From NCBI GenBank assembly GCA_023657425.1, contig JAGTJW010000003.1, positions 496,001 through 560,000 on the forward strand: 64,000 bases of DNA, written 5' to 3'. The notes beneath the pieces were generated by a model. It had not been told where the DNA came from, searched no databases, and was given only the letters and a program-made list of their open reading frames with translations. Numbering within the stretch: position 1 is the stretch's first letter; every line of letters begins with the position of its first letter. Position numbers and translations under genes: made by a program. Origin of the DNA: Ideonella sp. WA131b (lineage in GTDB: Bacteria > Pseudomonadota > Gammaproteobacteria > Burkholderiales > Burkholderiaceae_C). Shown here piece by piece: positions 19,275 to 27,841 of the stretch.

Positions 19275-19394
19275 GGCCGCCGCGGGCCGTGCCGCGTGCG
19301 CCCGGCGTGCGGGCGGGTGCGGTGCGGGGTTGCGCAAGCGATGGCACGCCGCTGCGCTATGGTCTGGGCCTTCCAGCCACGACCCGAGCACCCC

Positions 19395-20906
19395 ATGCCC
19401 GAGACCATTGCCCCCGCCGCCGCTGCGGCGACCCCGCCCACCGACGCCGCGCAGCGCCAGAAGGCGCGCTTCGAGGAGCTGCTGAAGACCCCCGCCGCCC
19501 GCAGCACAGGCCGTGTGGTGCGGGCCGGCGGCGCGGCGCTGGACTACGCCGTGACGGCCGAGTTCCTGCCCGTCGTGCTGGGGGGCAAGGAGCCGGGCGC
19601 GCAGGAGCCGAAGGCCGCCGTGCTGACCACCGCCTACACCGTGCCCGGCGCCACGCCGCGGTCCGTGTGCTTCGCGTTCAACGGCGGGCCGGGCTCGGCC
19701 TCGATCTGGCTGCACCTGGGCGCCCTGGGGCCCCGGCGCGTGGTGGTGCCCGACGACGCCAGCATGCCGGCCGCGCCCTACGCCGTGTCGGACAACCCGC
19801 ACACCTGGCTCGCGCACTTCGACCTCGTCTTCATCGACCCGCCGCACACCGGCTGGTCGATCAGCGCCGACGACGATGCGCGCAAGAAGCTGCTGTCCAC
19901 CGATGGCGACATCGAGTGCTTCGCCGAGGTCATCCGCCTGTGGCTCACGCGGCACGGGCGCTGGGGCTCGCCGGTCTACCTGTGCGGCGAGAGCTACGGC
20001 ACCACGCGCGGCGCCGGCATCGCCAACCACCTGCACGAGCTGGGCGTGGCGGTCAGCGGCGCCATCCTCGTCTCGCTGGCGATGGACCTGCAGAGCATCG
20101 TCTTCGCGCCGGGCAACGACCTGCCCTACGCGCTGTTCCTGCCGGCCTTCGCCAACGTCTCGCAGTACCACGGGCTGCTGAAGGGGCCGCAGGCCGCGTC
20201 CCCGGCCGCGGCACGCGCGGCGGCCGAGGCCTTCGTGCACGACGAGTACGCCGCTGCGCTGCTGGCCGGCGCGCGGCTGTCTGAGAAGGACCGCTCGCGC
20301 ATCGCGCGCCGCGTGGCCGAGCTCACCGGCCTGCCGCACGCGCTGGTGGAGGAGAAGAACCTGCGCATCTCCGACCAGACCTACTTTTTCGAGGCGCTGC
20401 GCCACCGCGGCCTGATCGTCGGCCGGCTGGAGGCGCGCGGCACCGGCCCCATGGCCGCCAGCCGCACGCGGGACTGGGAGTTCGACCCCGGCATCGAGGC
20501 CATCGCCGCGCCGTACACGACGGCCGCGATGGGCTACTTCGGCCAGGTGCTGGGGCTGGCCTTCGAGCAGCGCTACATGGTGATCAACCCCGAGGTGGGC
20601 CGCGGCTGGAACTGGATCCGCGGTGGAGACAGCGAGGCCCGCCGCATGGGCTACACCTGCACCAGCACCGACCTGGCCCAGGCGCTGCGCCGCAACCCGC
20701 ACTTCAAGGTGCTGGCCGCCAGCGGCCGCTACGACCTGGGCACGCCTTACAGCGCCAGCGACTGGAGCCTGGCGCAGCTCGACGCGCCGGCCGAGGTGCT
20801 CAAGCGCGTGACCCACCGCTGCTACGACGCCGGCCACATGATGTACACGCGCCAGGCCGACCTGCTGCAGCTCGAGGCCGACCTCGCGGCCTGGCTGGCG
20901 GCGTGA
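19395..20906 (+). CDS. S10-family serine carboxypeptidase, apparently cytoplasmic
   Basis: The 503-residue protein has the peptidase S10 layout. VCFAFNGGPGSASIWLHLGA forms the oxyanion region and YLCGESYGTTRG holds the nucleophile S200. AASGRYDLGTPY (D447) and CYDAGHMMY (H481) supply the other two triad members. S10 enzymes cleave C-terminal residues at acidic pH and are mostly secreted or lysosomal. Here neither the ATG at 19395 nor the upstream extension to 19296 gives a signal peptide, so cytoplasmic location is likely. Two insertions with Ala-rich and charged segments separate the fold elements. It is followed 16 bases later by a phosphofructokinase. Confidence 0.85.
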   Translation: MPETIAPAAAAATPPTDAAQRQKARFEELLKTPAARSTGRVVRAGGAALDYAVTAEFLPVVLGGKEPGAQEPKAAVLTTAYTVPGATPRSVCFAFNGGPGSASIWLHLGALGPRRVVVPDDASMPAAPYAVSDNPHTWLAHFDLVFIDPPHTGWSISADDDARKKLLSTDGDIECFAEVIRLWLTRHGRWGSPVYLCGESYGTTRGAGIANHLHELGVAVSGAILVSLAMDLQSIVFAPGNDLPYALFLPAFANVSQYHGLLKGPQAASPAAARAAAEAFVHDEYAAALLAGARLSEKDRSRIARRVAELTGLPHALVEEKNLRISDQTYFFEALRHRGLIVGRLEARGTGPMAASRTRDWEFDPGIEAIAAPYTTAAMGYFGQVLGLAFEQRYMVINPEVGRGWNWIRGGDSEARRMGYTCTSTDLAQALRRNPHFKVLAASGRYDLGTPYSASDWSLAQLDAPAEVLKRVTHRCYDAGHMMYTRQADLLQLEADLAAWLAA

Positions 20907-20922
20907 ACGGGCGCCGCGCGGC

Positions 20923-22008
20923 ATGAAGATCGGCGTGCTCACCGGCGGCGGCGACTGCCCGGGCCTGAACGCGGTGATCCGTGCCGTGACGCTGGCGCTG
21001 CAGCAGCATGGCGCCACGGTGTGGGGCATTGAACAGGGCTTCCGCGGCCTGCTCGAGGGCCGCGGGCGCGAGCTGCGCGCGGCCGACGTGGCCGGCATCC
21101 TGGCCGAGGGCGGCACCATCCTCGGCACCGACAACCGCTGCGACCCGTTCGCCATCCGGCCCGAGGCCGGTGGCGAGCCGCAGGACCGCTCGGCCCAGGC
21201 GCTGGGCCAGGCCCGCAAATGGGGGCTCGACGCCCTGTTGGCCATCGGCGGCGACGGCAGCATGGTCATCGCCCACCGCTTCCACGAGGCCGGGCTGCCG
21301 GTGGTGGGCGTGCCCAAGACCATCGACAACGACCTCGCCCTCACCGACCGCACCTTTGGCTTCGACAGCGCCGTGGCCGTGGTGGCCGAGGCGCTGGATC
21401 GGCTGGCCACCACGGCGCGCAGCCACCGCCGCGTGATGCTGTGCGAGACCATGGGACGCTACGCCGGCTGGATCGCGCTGGAAGGAGGCCTGGCTGGCGC
21501 TGCCGACGCCATCCTGCTGCCCGAGCAGCCCTACGAGGTGGCCGTGGTGGCGGCCTTCTGCGCCGCGCGCGAGGCGCAGGGCCTGTCGACGCTGATCTGC
21601 ATCGCCGAGGGCGCGCATGCCGCTGGCGAAGGCCTGGCCGTGCGGGCGCGGCTGCTGGGCAGCCCCGACCCGCTGCGCCTGGGCGGCGCTGCCGAGCGCC
21701 TGATGCACGCCCTGCAGCCGCAACTGGCCAGCGAGGTGCGCAGCGCGGTGCTGGGCCACACGCAGCGCGGCGGCACGCCCACGGCCTTCGACCGCGTGCT
21801 GGCCACGCGCTTTGGCGTCGCGGCGGCCGGGCTGGTGCGGCATCGCCGCTTCGGGCGCATGGTGGCCCTGCAGGGCGACACCTGTGTCGACGTGGCGCTG
21901 GCCGACGTGGCCGGCCGCAGCCGCAAGGTGCCGGCGGGCCACGCGCTGCTCTGCGCGGCCGAGGCGCTGGGCCTGTGTCTTGGCCAGGCTGCTAGAGCAG
22001 CCGGCTGA
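20923..22008 (+). CDS. pfkA: 6-phosphofructokinase, G104/K124-type
   Basis: The 361-residue enzyme starts MKIGVLTGGGDCPGLNAVIR and phosphorylates fructose 6-phosphate. Two positions discriminate phosphoryl donors. The loop reads GGDGS (109-113), where ATP enzymes have Gly and PPi enzymes have Asp. The catalytic loop reads PKTIDND (131-137), with the Lys typical of PPi and group-III enzymes rather than the Gly of E. coli PfkA. This Gly+Lys combination is known from actinobacterial-type ATP-PFKs. ATP use is therefore the better guess, but pyrophosphate cannot be excluded. C-terminal VLGHTQRGGTPTAFDRVLAT is the fructose-phosphate site. Confidence 0.9.
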   Translation: MKIGVLTGGGDCPGLNAVIRAVTLALQQHGATVWGIEQGFRGLLEGRGRELRAADVAGILAEGGTILGTDNRCDPFAIRPEAGGEPQDRSAQALGQARKWGLDALLAIGGDGSMVIAHRFHEAGLPVVGVPKTIDNDLALTDRTFGFDSAVAVVAEALDRLATTARSHRRVMLCETMGRYAGWIALEGGLAGAADAILLPEQPYEVAVVAAFCAAREAQGLSTLICIAEGAHAAGEGLAVRARLLGSPDPLRLGGAAERLMHALQPQLASEVRSAVLGHTQRGGTPTAFDRVLATRFGVAAAGLVRHRRFGRMVALQGDTCVDVALADVAGRSRKVPAGHALLCAAEALGLCLGQAARAAG

Positions 22009-22492
22009 GCGCGGGCGCCAGCCGCGGCAGCGTGTCGCAGAGGGCGGCGTCGTCGCGGCCGAAGGCGAAGTCGGCGAACTCGAAGCCCGGCCCGACGGTG
22101 GCACCGACGTAGGCGTAGGCACCCACCGGCTCGGCGGCCTGCCACCAGTCGGCCGGCACCACGTGGCGCGGCCGGCGGCCGGTGGCCACCGGGCCGAGTT
22201 CCACGCGCTCCACGCGATCCACACGCGAAAGGTCCGGCGGCAGCAGCCACAGCACGAGGCCCTCGCCCTCCAGCAGGTGCCACACCTCGTCGGCGCGCAC
22301 GCGGTGCCAGGCGCTGGCCTGGCCGCGCTCGAGCAGGAAGTCGATGGTGGTGAGCGCGACGCGGCCCGTGCGGCCATCGCCGGTGTGAACGGGTCGCGTC
22401 GCGCGGAAGACCTCGGCGTACCAGCCGCCCTCGGGGTGGGGCTGCAGGCCGAGCTCGCGGATCAGCGCCAGCGCGCGGGGTTCGTCATGCAT
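21992..22492 (-). CDS. DUF985 cupin-fold protein
   Basis: The 166-residue protein begins MHDEPRALALIRELGLQPHP and continues EGGWYAEVFRATRPV, TTIDFLLERGQASAWHRVRA and DEVWHLLEGEGLVLWLLPPD. This is the DUF985 (cupin_5) signature, a small beta-barrel related to sugar-nucleotide epimerase-like cupins but of unknown activity. Two ATGs lie close together; the one at 22492 (M-H-D-E-P) keeps the conserved frame. The start overlaps the 3' end of the SDR gene by 8 bases, so the pair is likely coupled. The 3' end overlaps the convergent phosphofructokinase by 17 bases. Confidence 0.85.
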   Translation of the reverse strand: MHDEPRALALIRELGLQPHPEGGWYAEVFRATRPVHTGDGRTGRVALTTIDFLLERGQASAWHRVRADEVWHLLEGEGLVLWLLPPDLSRVDRVERVELGPVATGRRPRHVVPADWWQAAEPVGAYAYVGATVGPGFEFADFAFGRDDAALCDTLPRLAPALSRLL

Positions 22493-23231
22493 CGCGCACG
22501 TCGCCCACCGGGTTGCTGCCGAAGTCCGCACGGTCCAGGTATCGCAGCAGCTTGGCAGCCGCCGTGGCCGGGCTGTCGAGCTGGCCCGAGGTCTTGAAGC
22601 CAAGGTAGCGGTCGCGCTCGGGGAAGCGTGCGCGGTCGGCGGTGCGCAGCAGCACCTGCATGTCGGTGTCGATGATGCCGGGCGCAAGGGAGACGATCTG
22701 CGCGCCGCTCTTTCCCGCGTGCTGGCGTTCGGCCTCCTCCAGCGCCACAGCGCGTGCGAGATGGTCCATGCCGGCTTTGGCGGCGCAGTAGGTGGCGCTG
22801 CCGGCCATGGCTCGGCGGCCCAGGCCGGACGACACGAGCACGACCTTGCGCGGCACCGTCCAGTCCTTGGTGGCGCGCAGGAAGGCCGCCGTCAAGAGCG
22901 CGGCCGACTCCAGGCCCACGCGCAGCGATGCAGAAAGCTCGGCCAGGTCGCCGTCGGCCAAGGGGCCCGGCGTGCTGACGATGCCCGCGTTGTTGATCAA
23001 GCTTGCCGAGAGCACGCTGGGCTGCCCCGACAGCCACCGCTGAAGCCGGGTCGCCACCGGCAGCGGTTCGGCGAGGTCGGCGCGCCAGACTTCGAGCTCG
23101 GCGCCGGCCGGCACCGGGGCCAGGGTGTCTCCGCGCGCGATCGCCAGCACGCGGTGGCCGCGCTGCAACAACTGGCCGGTGATGGCCAGGCCCAGACCGC
23201 GCGACGAACCGGTGACGATGCTCAGGTGCAT
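22485..23231 (-). CDS. Short-chain dehydrogenase/reductase
   Basis: The 248-residue classical SDR has the NAD(P) glycine motif TGSSRGLG (7-14), NNAG (80-83), the catalytic serine in VLVSSGLGRR and the Y148/K152 pair in TYCAAKAG. The spread and the PGIIDTDMQ segment resemble sepiapterin reductase/benzil reductase-like SDRs, although substrate cannot be inferred. The second residue of the cofactor pocket is uncharged (SSRGLG), with an arginine that favours NADPH. The gene is followed by the DUF985 cupin and preceded by a flavin reductase-like gene 16 bases upstream on the same strand. Confidence 0.9.
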   Translation of the reverse strand: MHLSIVTGSSRGLGLAITGQLLQRGHRVLAIARGDTLAPVPAGAELEVWRADLAEPLPVATRLQRWLSGQPSVLSASLINNAGIVSTPGPLADGDLAELSASLRVGLESAALLTAAFLRATKDWTVPRKVVLVSSGLGRRAMAGSATYCAAKAGMDHLARAVALEEAERQHAGKSGAQIVSLAPGIIDTDMQVLLRTADRARFPERDRYLGFKTSGQLDSPATAAAKLLRYLDRADFGSNPVGDVRDA

Positions 23232-23247
23232 GGAAGGTCTCCGTGGC

Positions 23248-23853
23248 TCAGACGGTGGCGGCGGCGAGGGCCTGGCCCTGCACAGCGCCCTGCGGCAACA
23301 GGAAGTGCCCGCCGGCCACGTGGTGCAGCGTGCTCAGCCCCGGATGTTCGCCGAAGTGCCAGCGGCCCTCTGAGAACACCCTCGCATCGGCCTGTGCGGC
23401 CACCACCTCGCCGAGGAACAGGTCGTAGGACTGCTGCAGGTGGGGCTCGGGCAGCAGCCGGCACTCGATCCAGGCCACGCAGCCGGCCACCAGTGGCAGC
23501 CCGGGCGTGCGGCCGTCGAAGGCCCCGATGCCGTAGAGCGCGAACTTGTCGCCCACGCCCTCGGGGCCGCCGTGCGTGCCGCCCACGGTGACGGTGAGGT
23601 CGGCCAGGGCGGCGCAGGGCAGGTTGAGCGCGAAGCGCCCGCCGGCCTCGACCAGCCCGCGCGTGAAGGTGCTCTTGTCGATGACCACGGCCACCTTGGG
23701 CGGCTCGAAGTCCAGCGGCATGGCCCAGGCCGCCGCCATCAGGTTGCGCGCACCCCCGTGCGCGGCGCTCACGAGCACCGTCGGGCCGTGGTTCATCAGG
23801 CGGTAGACGTGCTTGAGCGGCACGTCGAGGCGGTGGTCGGTCATCGTCCGCAT
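23248..23853 (-). CDS. Flavin reductase-like FMN-binding protein
   Basis: The 201-residue split-barrel protein has the flavin_reduct pattern: MNHGPTVLVSAAHGGARNLM, AAAWAMPLDFEPPKVAVVID, then KSTFTRGLVEAGGRFALNLP. Family members bind FMN and either supply reduced flavin to an oxygenase or act as small reductases. No partner oxygenase lies beside it. Two starts are possible, ATG 23853 and ATG 23844; GGAGA ends three bases before the first, so that one is used. The gene forms a same-strand run with the SDR and cupin genes. Confidence 0.85.
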   Translation of the reverse strand: MRTMTDHRLDVPLKHVYRLMNHGPTVLVSAAHGGARNLMAAAWAMPLDFEPPKVAVVIDKSTFTRGLVEAGGRFALNLPCAALADLTVTVGGTHGGPEGVGDKFALYGIGAFDGRTPGLPLVAGCVAWIECRLLPEPHLQQSYDLFLGEVVAAQADARVFSEGRWHFGEHPGLSTLHHVAGGHFLLPQGAVQGQALAAATV

Positions 23854-23862
23854 TGTCTCCGG

Positions 23863-24525
23863 CTAAAAGCGGGCTGCGCTGTCGAAGCGGCACTCGGTGC
23901 CGCTGAGCGGGTGCACGAAGCGGAGCTCGCAGGCGTGCAGCAGCAGCCGCGGCGAGCGCGGCGGCAAGGGGGCGTAAAGGTCGTCGCCCAGGATCGGGTG
24001 GCCCATGAAGGCCATGTGCACGCGCAGCTGGTGCGAGCGGCCGGTGAGCGGGTACAGCGCCAGGCGCGTGGCCGCGCCGTCGCTGCGCGGTACCGGCCCG
24101 AGTGCCTGCCAGCGGGTGAGAGCGGGCTTGCCGGCGAAGACGTCTGTCACCTGCCGCGGGCGGTGCGGCCAGTCCAGGCGCATCGGCATGTCGACCTCGC
24201 CTTCGGTGGCATCCGGGCTGCCGTCGACCACGGCCTCGTAGCGCTTGTGCACGCGCCGCTTCTCGAACAGCAGCGACAGCGCACGCTGCATGGCCAGCCC
24301 GCGCGCGAACAGCATCAGCCCCGAGGTGGCCCGATCGAGCCGGTGCACGACGAGCGCGTCGGCGAACACCGCCGTCAGGCGCGTCACGAGGTTGTCGGTG
24401 ACGCCGTCGCCGCGCCCGGGCACCGAGAGCATGCCGCTGGGCTTGTCGACGACGAGCAGGGTGGCGTCGGCGAAGACAAGACCGATGCCGTCGGGCAAGG
24501 TGGGGCGGGTCGGAGCGGTGATCAT
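23863..24525 (-). CDS. RluA-family pseudouridine synthase
   Basis: The 220-residue protein has the RluA catalytic motif VVHRLDRATSGLMLFARG with Asp64. LLVVDKPSGMLSVPGRGD lies before it and PLTGRSHQLRVHMAFMGHPI after it. There is no N-terminal S4 domain, as in RluA itself, which modifies 23S rRNA U746 and tRNA U32. The exact target is not certain from sequence. The ATG at 24525 was chosen; the frame is open 114 codons further upstream, but that part is antisense to the tctE gene and Arg-rich. RNA modification genes of both classes (RsuA, RluA) are present in the window. Confidence 0.88.
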   Translation of the reverse strand: MITAPTRPTLPDGIGLVFADATLLVVDKPSGMLSVPGRGDGVTDNLVTRLTAVFADALVVHRLDRATSGLMLFARGLAMQRALSLLFEKRRVHKRYEAVVDGSPDATEGEVDMPMRLDWPHRPRQVTDVFAGKPALTRWQALGPVPRSDGAATRLALYPLTGRSHQLRVHMAFMGHPILGDDLYAPLPPRSPRLLLHACELRFVHPLSGTECRFDSAARF

Positions 24526-24622
24526 CGGCCGACGCGCCCCGAGCCGCGTTCCATGTTGAAGCGGCACCCAAACGCCAGTGTCCGGCGCACGGGCACGACC
24601 GTCCCCTCGGCGGTGCCGTGAC

Positions 24623-26053
24623 TCATGGCGCGAGCAGCGCGGCGCGCGGCAAATGCACCCGGGCAGCCAGCCCGGGGCCGGGCTCGCGAGGGTCCAGCGC
24701 GATGCGGCCACCGGCGGTGACCGCGATCTCGCGGCAGATGGCCAGACCCAGCCCCGAGCCGGCCTGGGGCCCGGCTGCGGCAAAGGGCTGGAACAAGCGC
24801 TCGCGCTGCGCCGGGGCCAGGCCCGGGCCGCCGTCGAGCACCTCCAGCCGCGCCTCGCTGCCTTCACACCCCAGGCGCAGCACCAGGCTGCCGCCGGGGG
24901 GCGTGTGCTTGATGGCGTTGTGCAGCAGATTGCGCGTCAGCTCGCGCAGTGCCCAGGCGTGGGCGGCCACGGGGGCGGGCTCGGTGCGCAGCTCGAAGTC
25001 GATGCCGCCCTCGGCCAGCAGCGGCGCGAGGTCGAGCGCCACGCCGCGTGCGATGGGCTCCCAGTCCTCGTGCGGCGTCTGGCCCTGCAGGCCCTGCTGG
25101 CGCAGCTGCTCCACCTTGGCCAGCGCCAGCATCTGGTTCGCGAGCTCGGTGGCGCCTTGCACGGTGGCGTCGATCTCGGCGAGCGCCTGCGCGGGTTCGA
25201 CGTCGCCCCGGCGCGCCGACTGCACCTGGGCCTTCAGCACCGCCAGCGGCGTGCGCAACTGGTGCGAGGCATCGCGCACGAAGCGCTGCTGGTGTGCCAG
25301 CAGGTGAGCCAGCCGCGCCATCACGGCGTTGGTGGCGTCGACCACGGGCCGCAGCTCCGGCGGAGCGTCGCCCGCCGGCAGCGGTGAGAGGTCGGCCTCT
25401 TCGCGTGCCAGCAGCGCCTGCGACAGCCGGCGCACCGGCCGCGTGGCACGCTGCACGCCCCACAGCACGACGGCCGCGATCAAGGCCAGCAGCAGCCCCT
25501 GCTGCCACAGCGTTTGCAGCAGCAGCTCGCGGGCGAGCGCGCGCCGCAGCTCCAACGTCTCGGCCACCTGGATGGTGGCCATGCCCTGGCCGCCGGCTCC
25601 GGCCACCGGCTGCATCAGCACGGCCATGCGCACGGGCTCATCGCCGTAGCGGTCGTCGTAGAAGCGCACCAGCGCGGCGTAAACCGGTGGCGCGTCGCGG
25701 CGGGCATTGGGTGGGCGCGGGGGCGGCAGGTCGGCGAAGCCCGAGACAAGCTCGCCGCCAAAGCCGCTGACACGGTAGACGATGCGGCTGCGGTTGTCGG
25801 CCTCGAAGGCCTCGAGCGCGGAGTAGGGCAGATCGGCCGTCAGGCGCTGCAGCGTGCCGGTGCCCTCCACGCGGAGCAGCTCGCCGATCGCCTTGGCACT
25901 GGCCAGCAGCGTGCGGTCGTAGGCCGTGTCGGCGCTGATGAGCGCCTGCCGGTACAGGAAGGCTGCACCCAGCAGCACCACCACCAACACCGGCAGCAGG
26001 ATGCCCAGCAGCAACTGCCTGCGCAGCGACGGTGGCGGCCCGTCCGTGCTCAA
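24623..26053 (-). CDS. tctE: Tricarboxylate-responsive sensor histidine kinase
   Basis: The 476-residue kinase has two membrane helices (about 13-35 and 178-200) framing a periplasmic sensor of about 140 residues, a HAMP-like linker and HisKA with H264 in RDASHQLRTPLAVLK. An HATPase domain follows (LTRNLLHNAIKHTPPG; GSGLGLAICREIAVTAGG). The start is a rare TTG at 26053 whose last bases overlap the TGA of tctD (TTGA), which argues for strict coupling to the regulator. The location opposite the TctCBA transporter identifies it as TctE-like; the sensed ligand would be a tricarboxylate or a related acid. Confidence 0.9.
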   Translation of the reverse strand: MSTDGPPPSLRRQLLLGILLPVLVVVLLGAAFLYRQALISADTAYDRTLLASAKAIGELLRVEGTGTLQRLTADLPYSALEAFEADNRSRIVYRVSGFGGELVSGFADLPPPRPPNARRDAPPVYAALVRFYDDRYGDEPVRMAVLMQPVAGAGGQGMATIQVAETLELRRALARELLLQTLWQQGLLLALIAAVVLWGVQRATRPVRRLSQALLAREEADLSPLPAGDAPPELRPVVDATNAVMARLAHLLAHQQRFVRDASHQLRTPLAVLKAQVQSARRGDVEPAQALAEIDATVQGATELANQMLALAKVEQLRQQGLQGQTPHEDWEPIARGVALDLAPLLAEGGIDFELRTEPAPVAAHAWALRELTRNLLHNAIKHTPPGGSLVLRLGCEGSEARLEVLDGGPGLAPAQRERLFQPFAAAGPQAGSGLGLAICREIAVTAGGRIALDPREPGPGLAARVHLPRAALLAP

Positions 26054-26778
26054 GCGGGCCCCGACTGGCGATCGAGCTGCCGCAGCAGGTAGCCCAGACC
26101 GCGCAGGGTCACCAGTTCGACCGCGGTGCCCGCGAGTTTCTTGCGCAAGCGGTAGACCACCACCTCGATGGCGTCCGCCTGCACCGCGCCCTCGCCGGCA
26201 AACACCAGCTCGGTGAGCCTCTCACGCGCGACGGCCTGCCCCGGGCGGGCCATCAGCGCACGCATCAGCGCCGTCTCGCGCACGGTCAGTTCCATCGGCT
26301 GACCGTCGTGCATGACGGCGCCGCTGTCGGAATCGATGCGCAGGCCCCCGAAGACCGGGGCCTCGGCCAGGCGGGCACTGCCTCGCCGCCGGGCGAGCGC
26401 GCGCACGCGGGCCTCGAGTTCGTCCAGGTCGAAAGGCTTGGCGATGTAGTCGTCGGCACCTGTGTTCAGGCCCAGCACGCGGTCTCCCACGGTGCCGCGC
26501 GCGGTGACGATGAGCACGGGCGTGTCCAGCCCCTCGGCGCGTGCCGCGGCCAGCACCTGCAGGCCGTCGAGGCCGGGCAGCGAGAGGTCGAGCAGGACCA
26601 CGTCGGGCAGCGTGGCCCGCCAGCGATCGAGCGCGCGGCTGCCGTCGCCGCACACCACCACCTGCACGCCGCGGCGCTCGAAGCTGCGCGCCAGCGTCGT
26701 CTGCATGGCGGCGTTGTCCTCGACGAGCAGCAACTTCAGGGCGACGGGCACGGTGGTCTGATTATCGGCAGTGCCCAC
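26050..26778 (-). CDS. tctD: Tricarboxylate-responsive OmpR-type response regulator
   Basis: The 242-residue regulator has a receiver domain (LKLLLVEDNAAMQTTLARSF; phosphoacceptor D64 in VVLLDLSLPG; YIAKPFDLDE) and a winged-helix output domain. The latter includes MELTVRETALMRALMARPGQ and ADAIEVVVYRLRKKLAG. It pairs with the TctE kinase and faces tctC across an 87-base divergent region. The annotated ATG is at 26778. A GTG at 26751 (V-P-V-A-L-K) would give a start closer to the conserved beta-strand and could be the real one. Confidence 0.9.
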   Translation of the reverse strand: MGTADNQTTVPVALKLLLVEDNAAMQTTLARSFERRGVQVVVCGDGSRALDRWRATLPDVVLLDLSLPGLDGLQVLAAARAEGLDTPVLIVTARGTVGDRVLGLNTGADDYIAKPFDLDELEARVRALARRRGSARLAEAPVFGGLRIDSDSGAVMHDGQPMELTVRETALMRALMARPGQAVARERLTELVFAGEGAVQADAIEVVVYRLRKKLAGTAVELVTLRGLGYLLRQLDRQSGPA

Positions 26779-26865
26779 GCATGCGGGCTTTCCCCGATGG
26801 GCGCGACAGCCGTTTGACAGCGGGCGCGGCCATCATCCGAGCACAACCCAACGCTGGAGACAGGC
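26779..26865. promoter_or_regulatory. Divergent tctD / tctC promoter region
   Basis: These 87 bases separate the regulator and transporter operons. TTGACA, a perfect sigma-70 -35 hexamer for the rightward tctCBA direction, is at 26814-26819. No good -10 follows at 16-18 bases (the nearest A/T-rich word is CATCAT at 26831-26836). That would suit an activator-dependent promoter driven by phosphorylated TctD. GGAGAC upstream of the tctC ATG is a good ribosome-binding site. The -35 is direct observation; activator control is inference. Confidence 0.4.
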
Positions 26866-27825
26866 ATGCGCCGCGACACCTTCCTCAAGTCCCTTCTGGC
26901 CGCCGCGGCCGTCGGCACGCTGCCGCTGGCGGCGCGGGCCAACGCGAACCTGAAGATGATGATTCCCGCCAACCCGGGGGGCGGGTGGGACACCACCGGC
27001 CGCGCCTTGGGCAAGGCGCTGCAGGATTCGGGCGTGGCGGCCTCGGTGAGCTTCGAGAACAAGGGCGGTGCAGCCGGCGCCATCGGGCTGGCGCAGTTCG
27101 TCAACGCCAGCAAAGGTGACCCGAACGCGCTGATGGTGATGGGTGCGGTGATGCTCGGCGGCATCATCACCGGCAAGCCGCCGGTCAGCGTGACGCAGGC
27201 CACCCCGATCGCCCGGCTGACGAGCGAGTACAACGTGTTCGTGGTGCCCGCGGCCAGCCCGTTCAAGACGATGAAGGACGTCGTCGAGGCGCTCAAGAAG
27301 GACCCCGCCAGCGTCAAGTGGGGCGGCGGCTCGCGCGGTTCCACCGAGCACATCGCGGCGGCGATGCTGGCGCGTGACATCGGGGTCGATGCCAGCCGCA
27401 TCAACTACGTGCCGTTCCGCGGGGGTGGCGAGGCCGTGGCCGCCATCCTGGGCAACAACGTCAGCGTCGGCGGCAGCGGCTACAGCGAGTTCCAGCAGTA
27501 CATCGAGAGCGGCAAGATGCGCGCCATCGCCGTGACCTCACCGACGCGGCTGAAGGGCATCGATGTGCCGACGATGAAGGAGCAGGGCTTCAACGTCGAG
27601 ATCGGAAACTGGCGTGGCGTGTACGGCGCGCCTGGCATCACCCCTGCGCAGCGCGACGCGCTGGTCGACCGCGTCGTCAAGGCCACGCGCAGCAAGTCCT
27701 GGGCCGAGGCGATGGAGAAGAACCAGTGGACCCCCGCGCTGCTCACTGGCAAGCCCTTCGAGGACTTCGTCGAGCGCGAGTTCGCGAGCCTGCGGGTGAC
27801 GATGGTCAAGGCCGGGATGATCTGA
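26866..27825 (+). CDS. tctC: Bug/TctC-family periplasmic tricarboxylate-binding protein
   Basis: The 319-residue protein starts MRRDTFLKSLLAAAAVGTLP, a signal peptide with a twin-arginine-like RR..FLK pattern and cleavage likely after ARA. The mature part has PANPGGGWDTTGRALGKALQ and VENKGGAAGAIG-type loops and RGSTEHIAAAMLARDIGV, as in Bug solute receptors. TctC delivers citrate-like acids to the TctA/TctB carrier, an electrochemically driven system unrelated to ABC transporters. tctB follows after 16 bases. Many Burkholderiales carry orphan Bug genes, but this one has its full transporter and regulator, which makes a role in real tricarboxylate uptake likely. Confidence 0.94.
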   Translation: MRRDTFLKSLLAAAAVGTLPLAARANANLKMMIPANPGGGWDTTGRALGKALQDSGVAASVSFENKGGAAGAIGLAQFVNASKGDPNALMVMGAVMLGGIITGKPPVSVTQATPIARLTSEYNVFVVPAASPFKTMKDVVEALKKDPASVKWGGGSRGSTEHIAAAMLARDIGVDASRINYVPFRGGGEAVAAILGNNVSVGGSGYSEFQQYIESGKMRAIAVTSPTRLKGIDVPTMKEQGFNVEIGNWRGVYGAPGITPAQRDALVDRVVKATRSKSWAEAMEKNQWTPALLTGKPFEDFVEREFASLRVTMVKAGMI

Positions 27826-27841
27826 GGCCGCTGGCTTCGAC

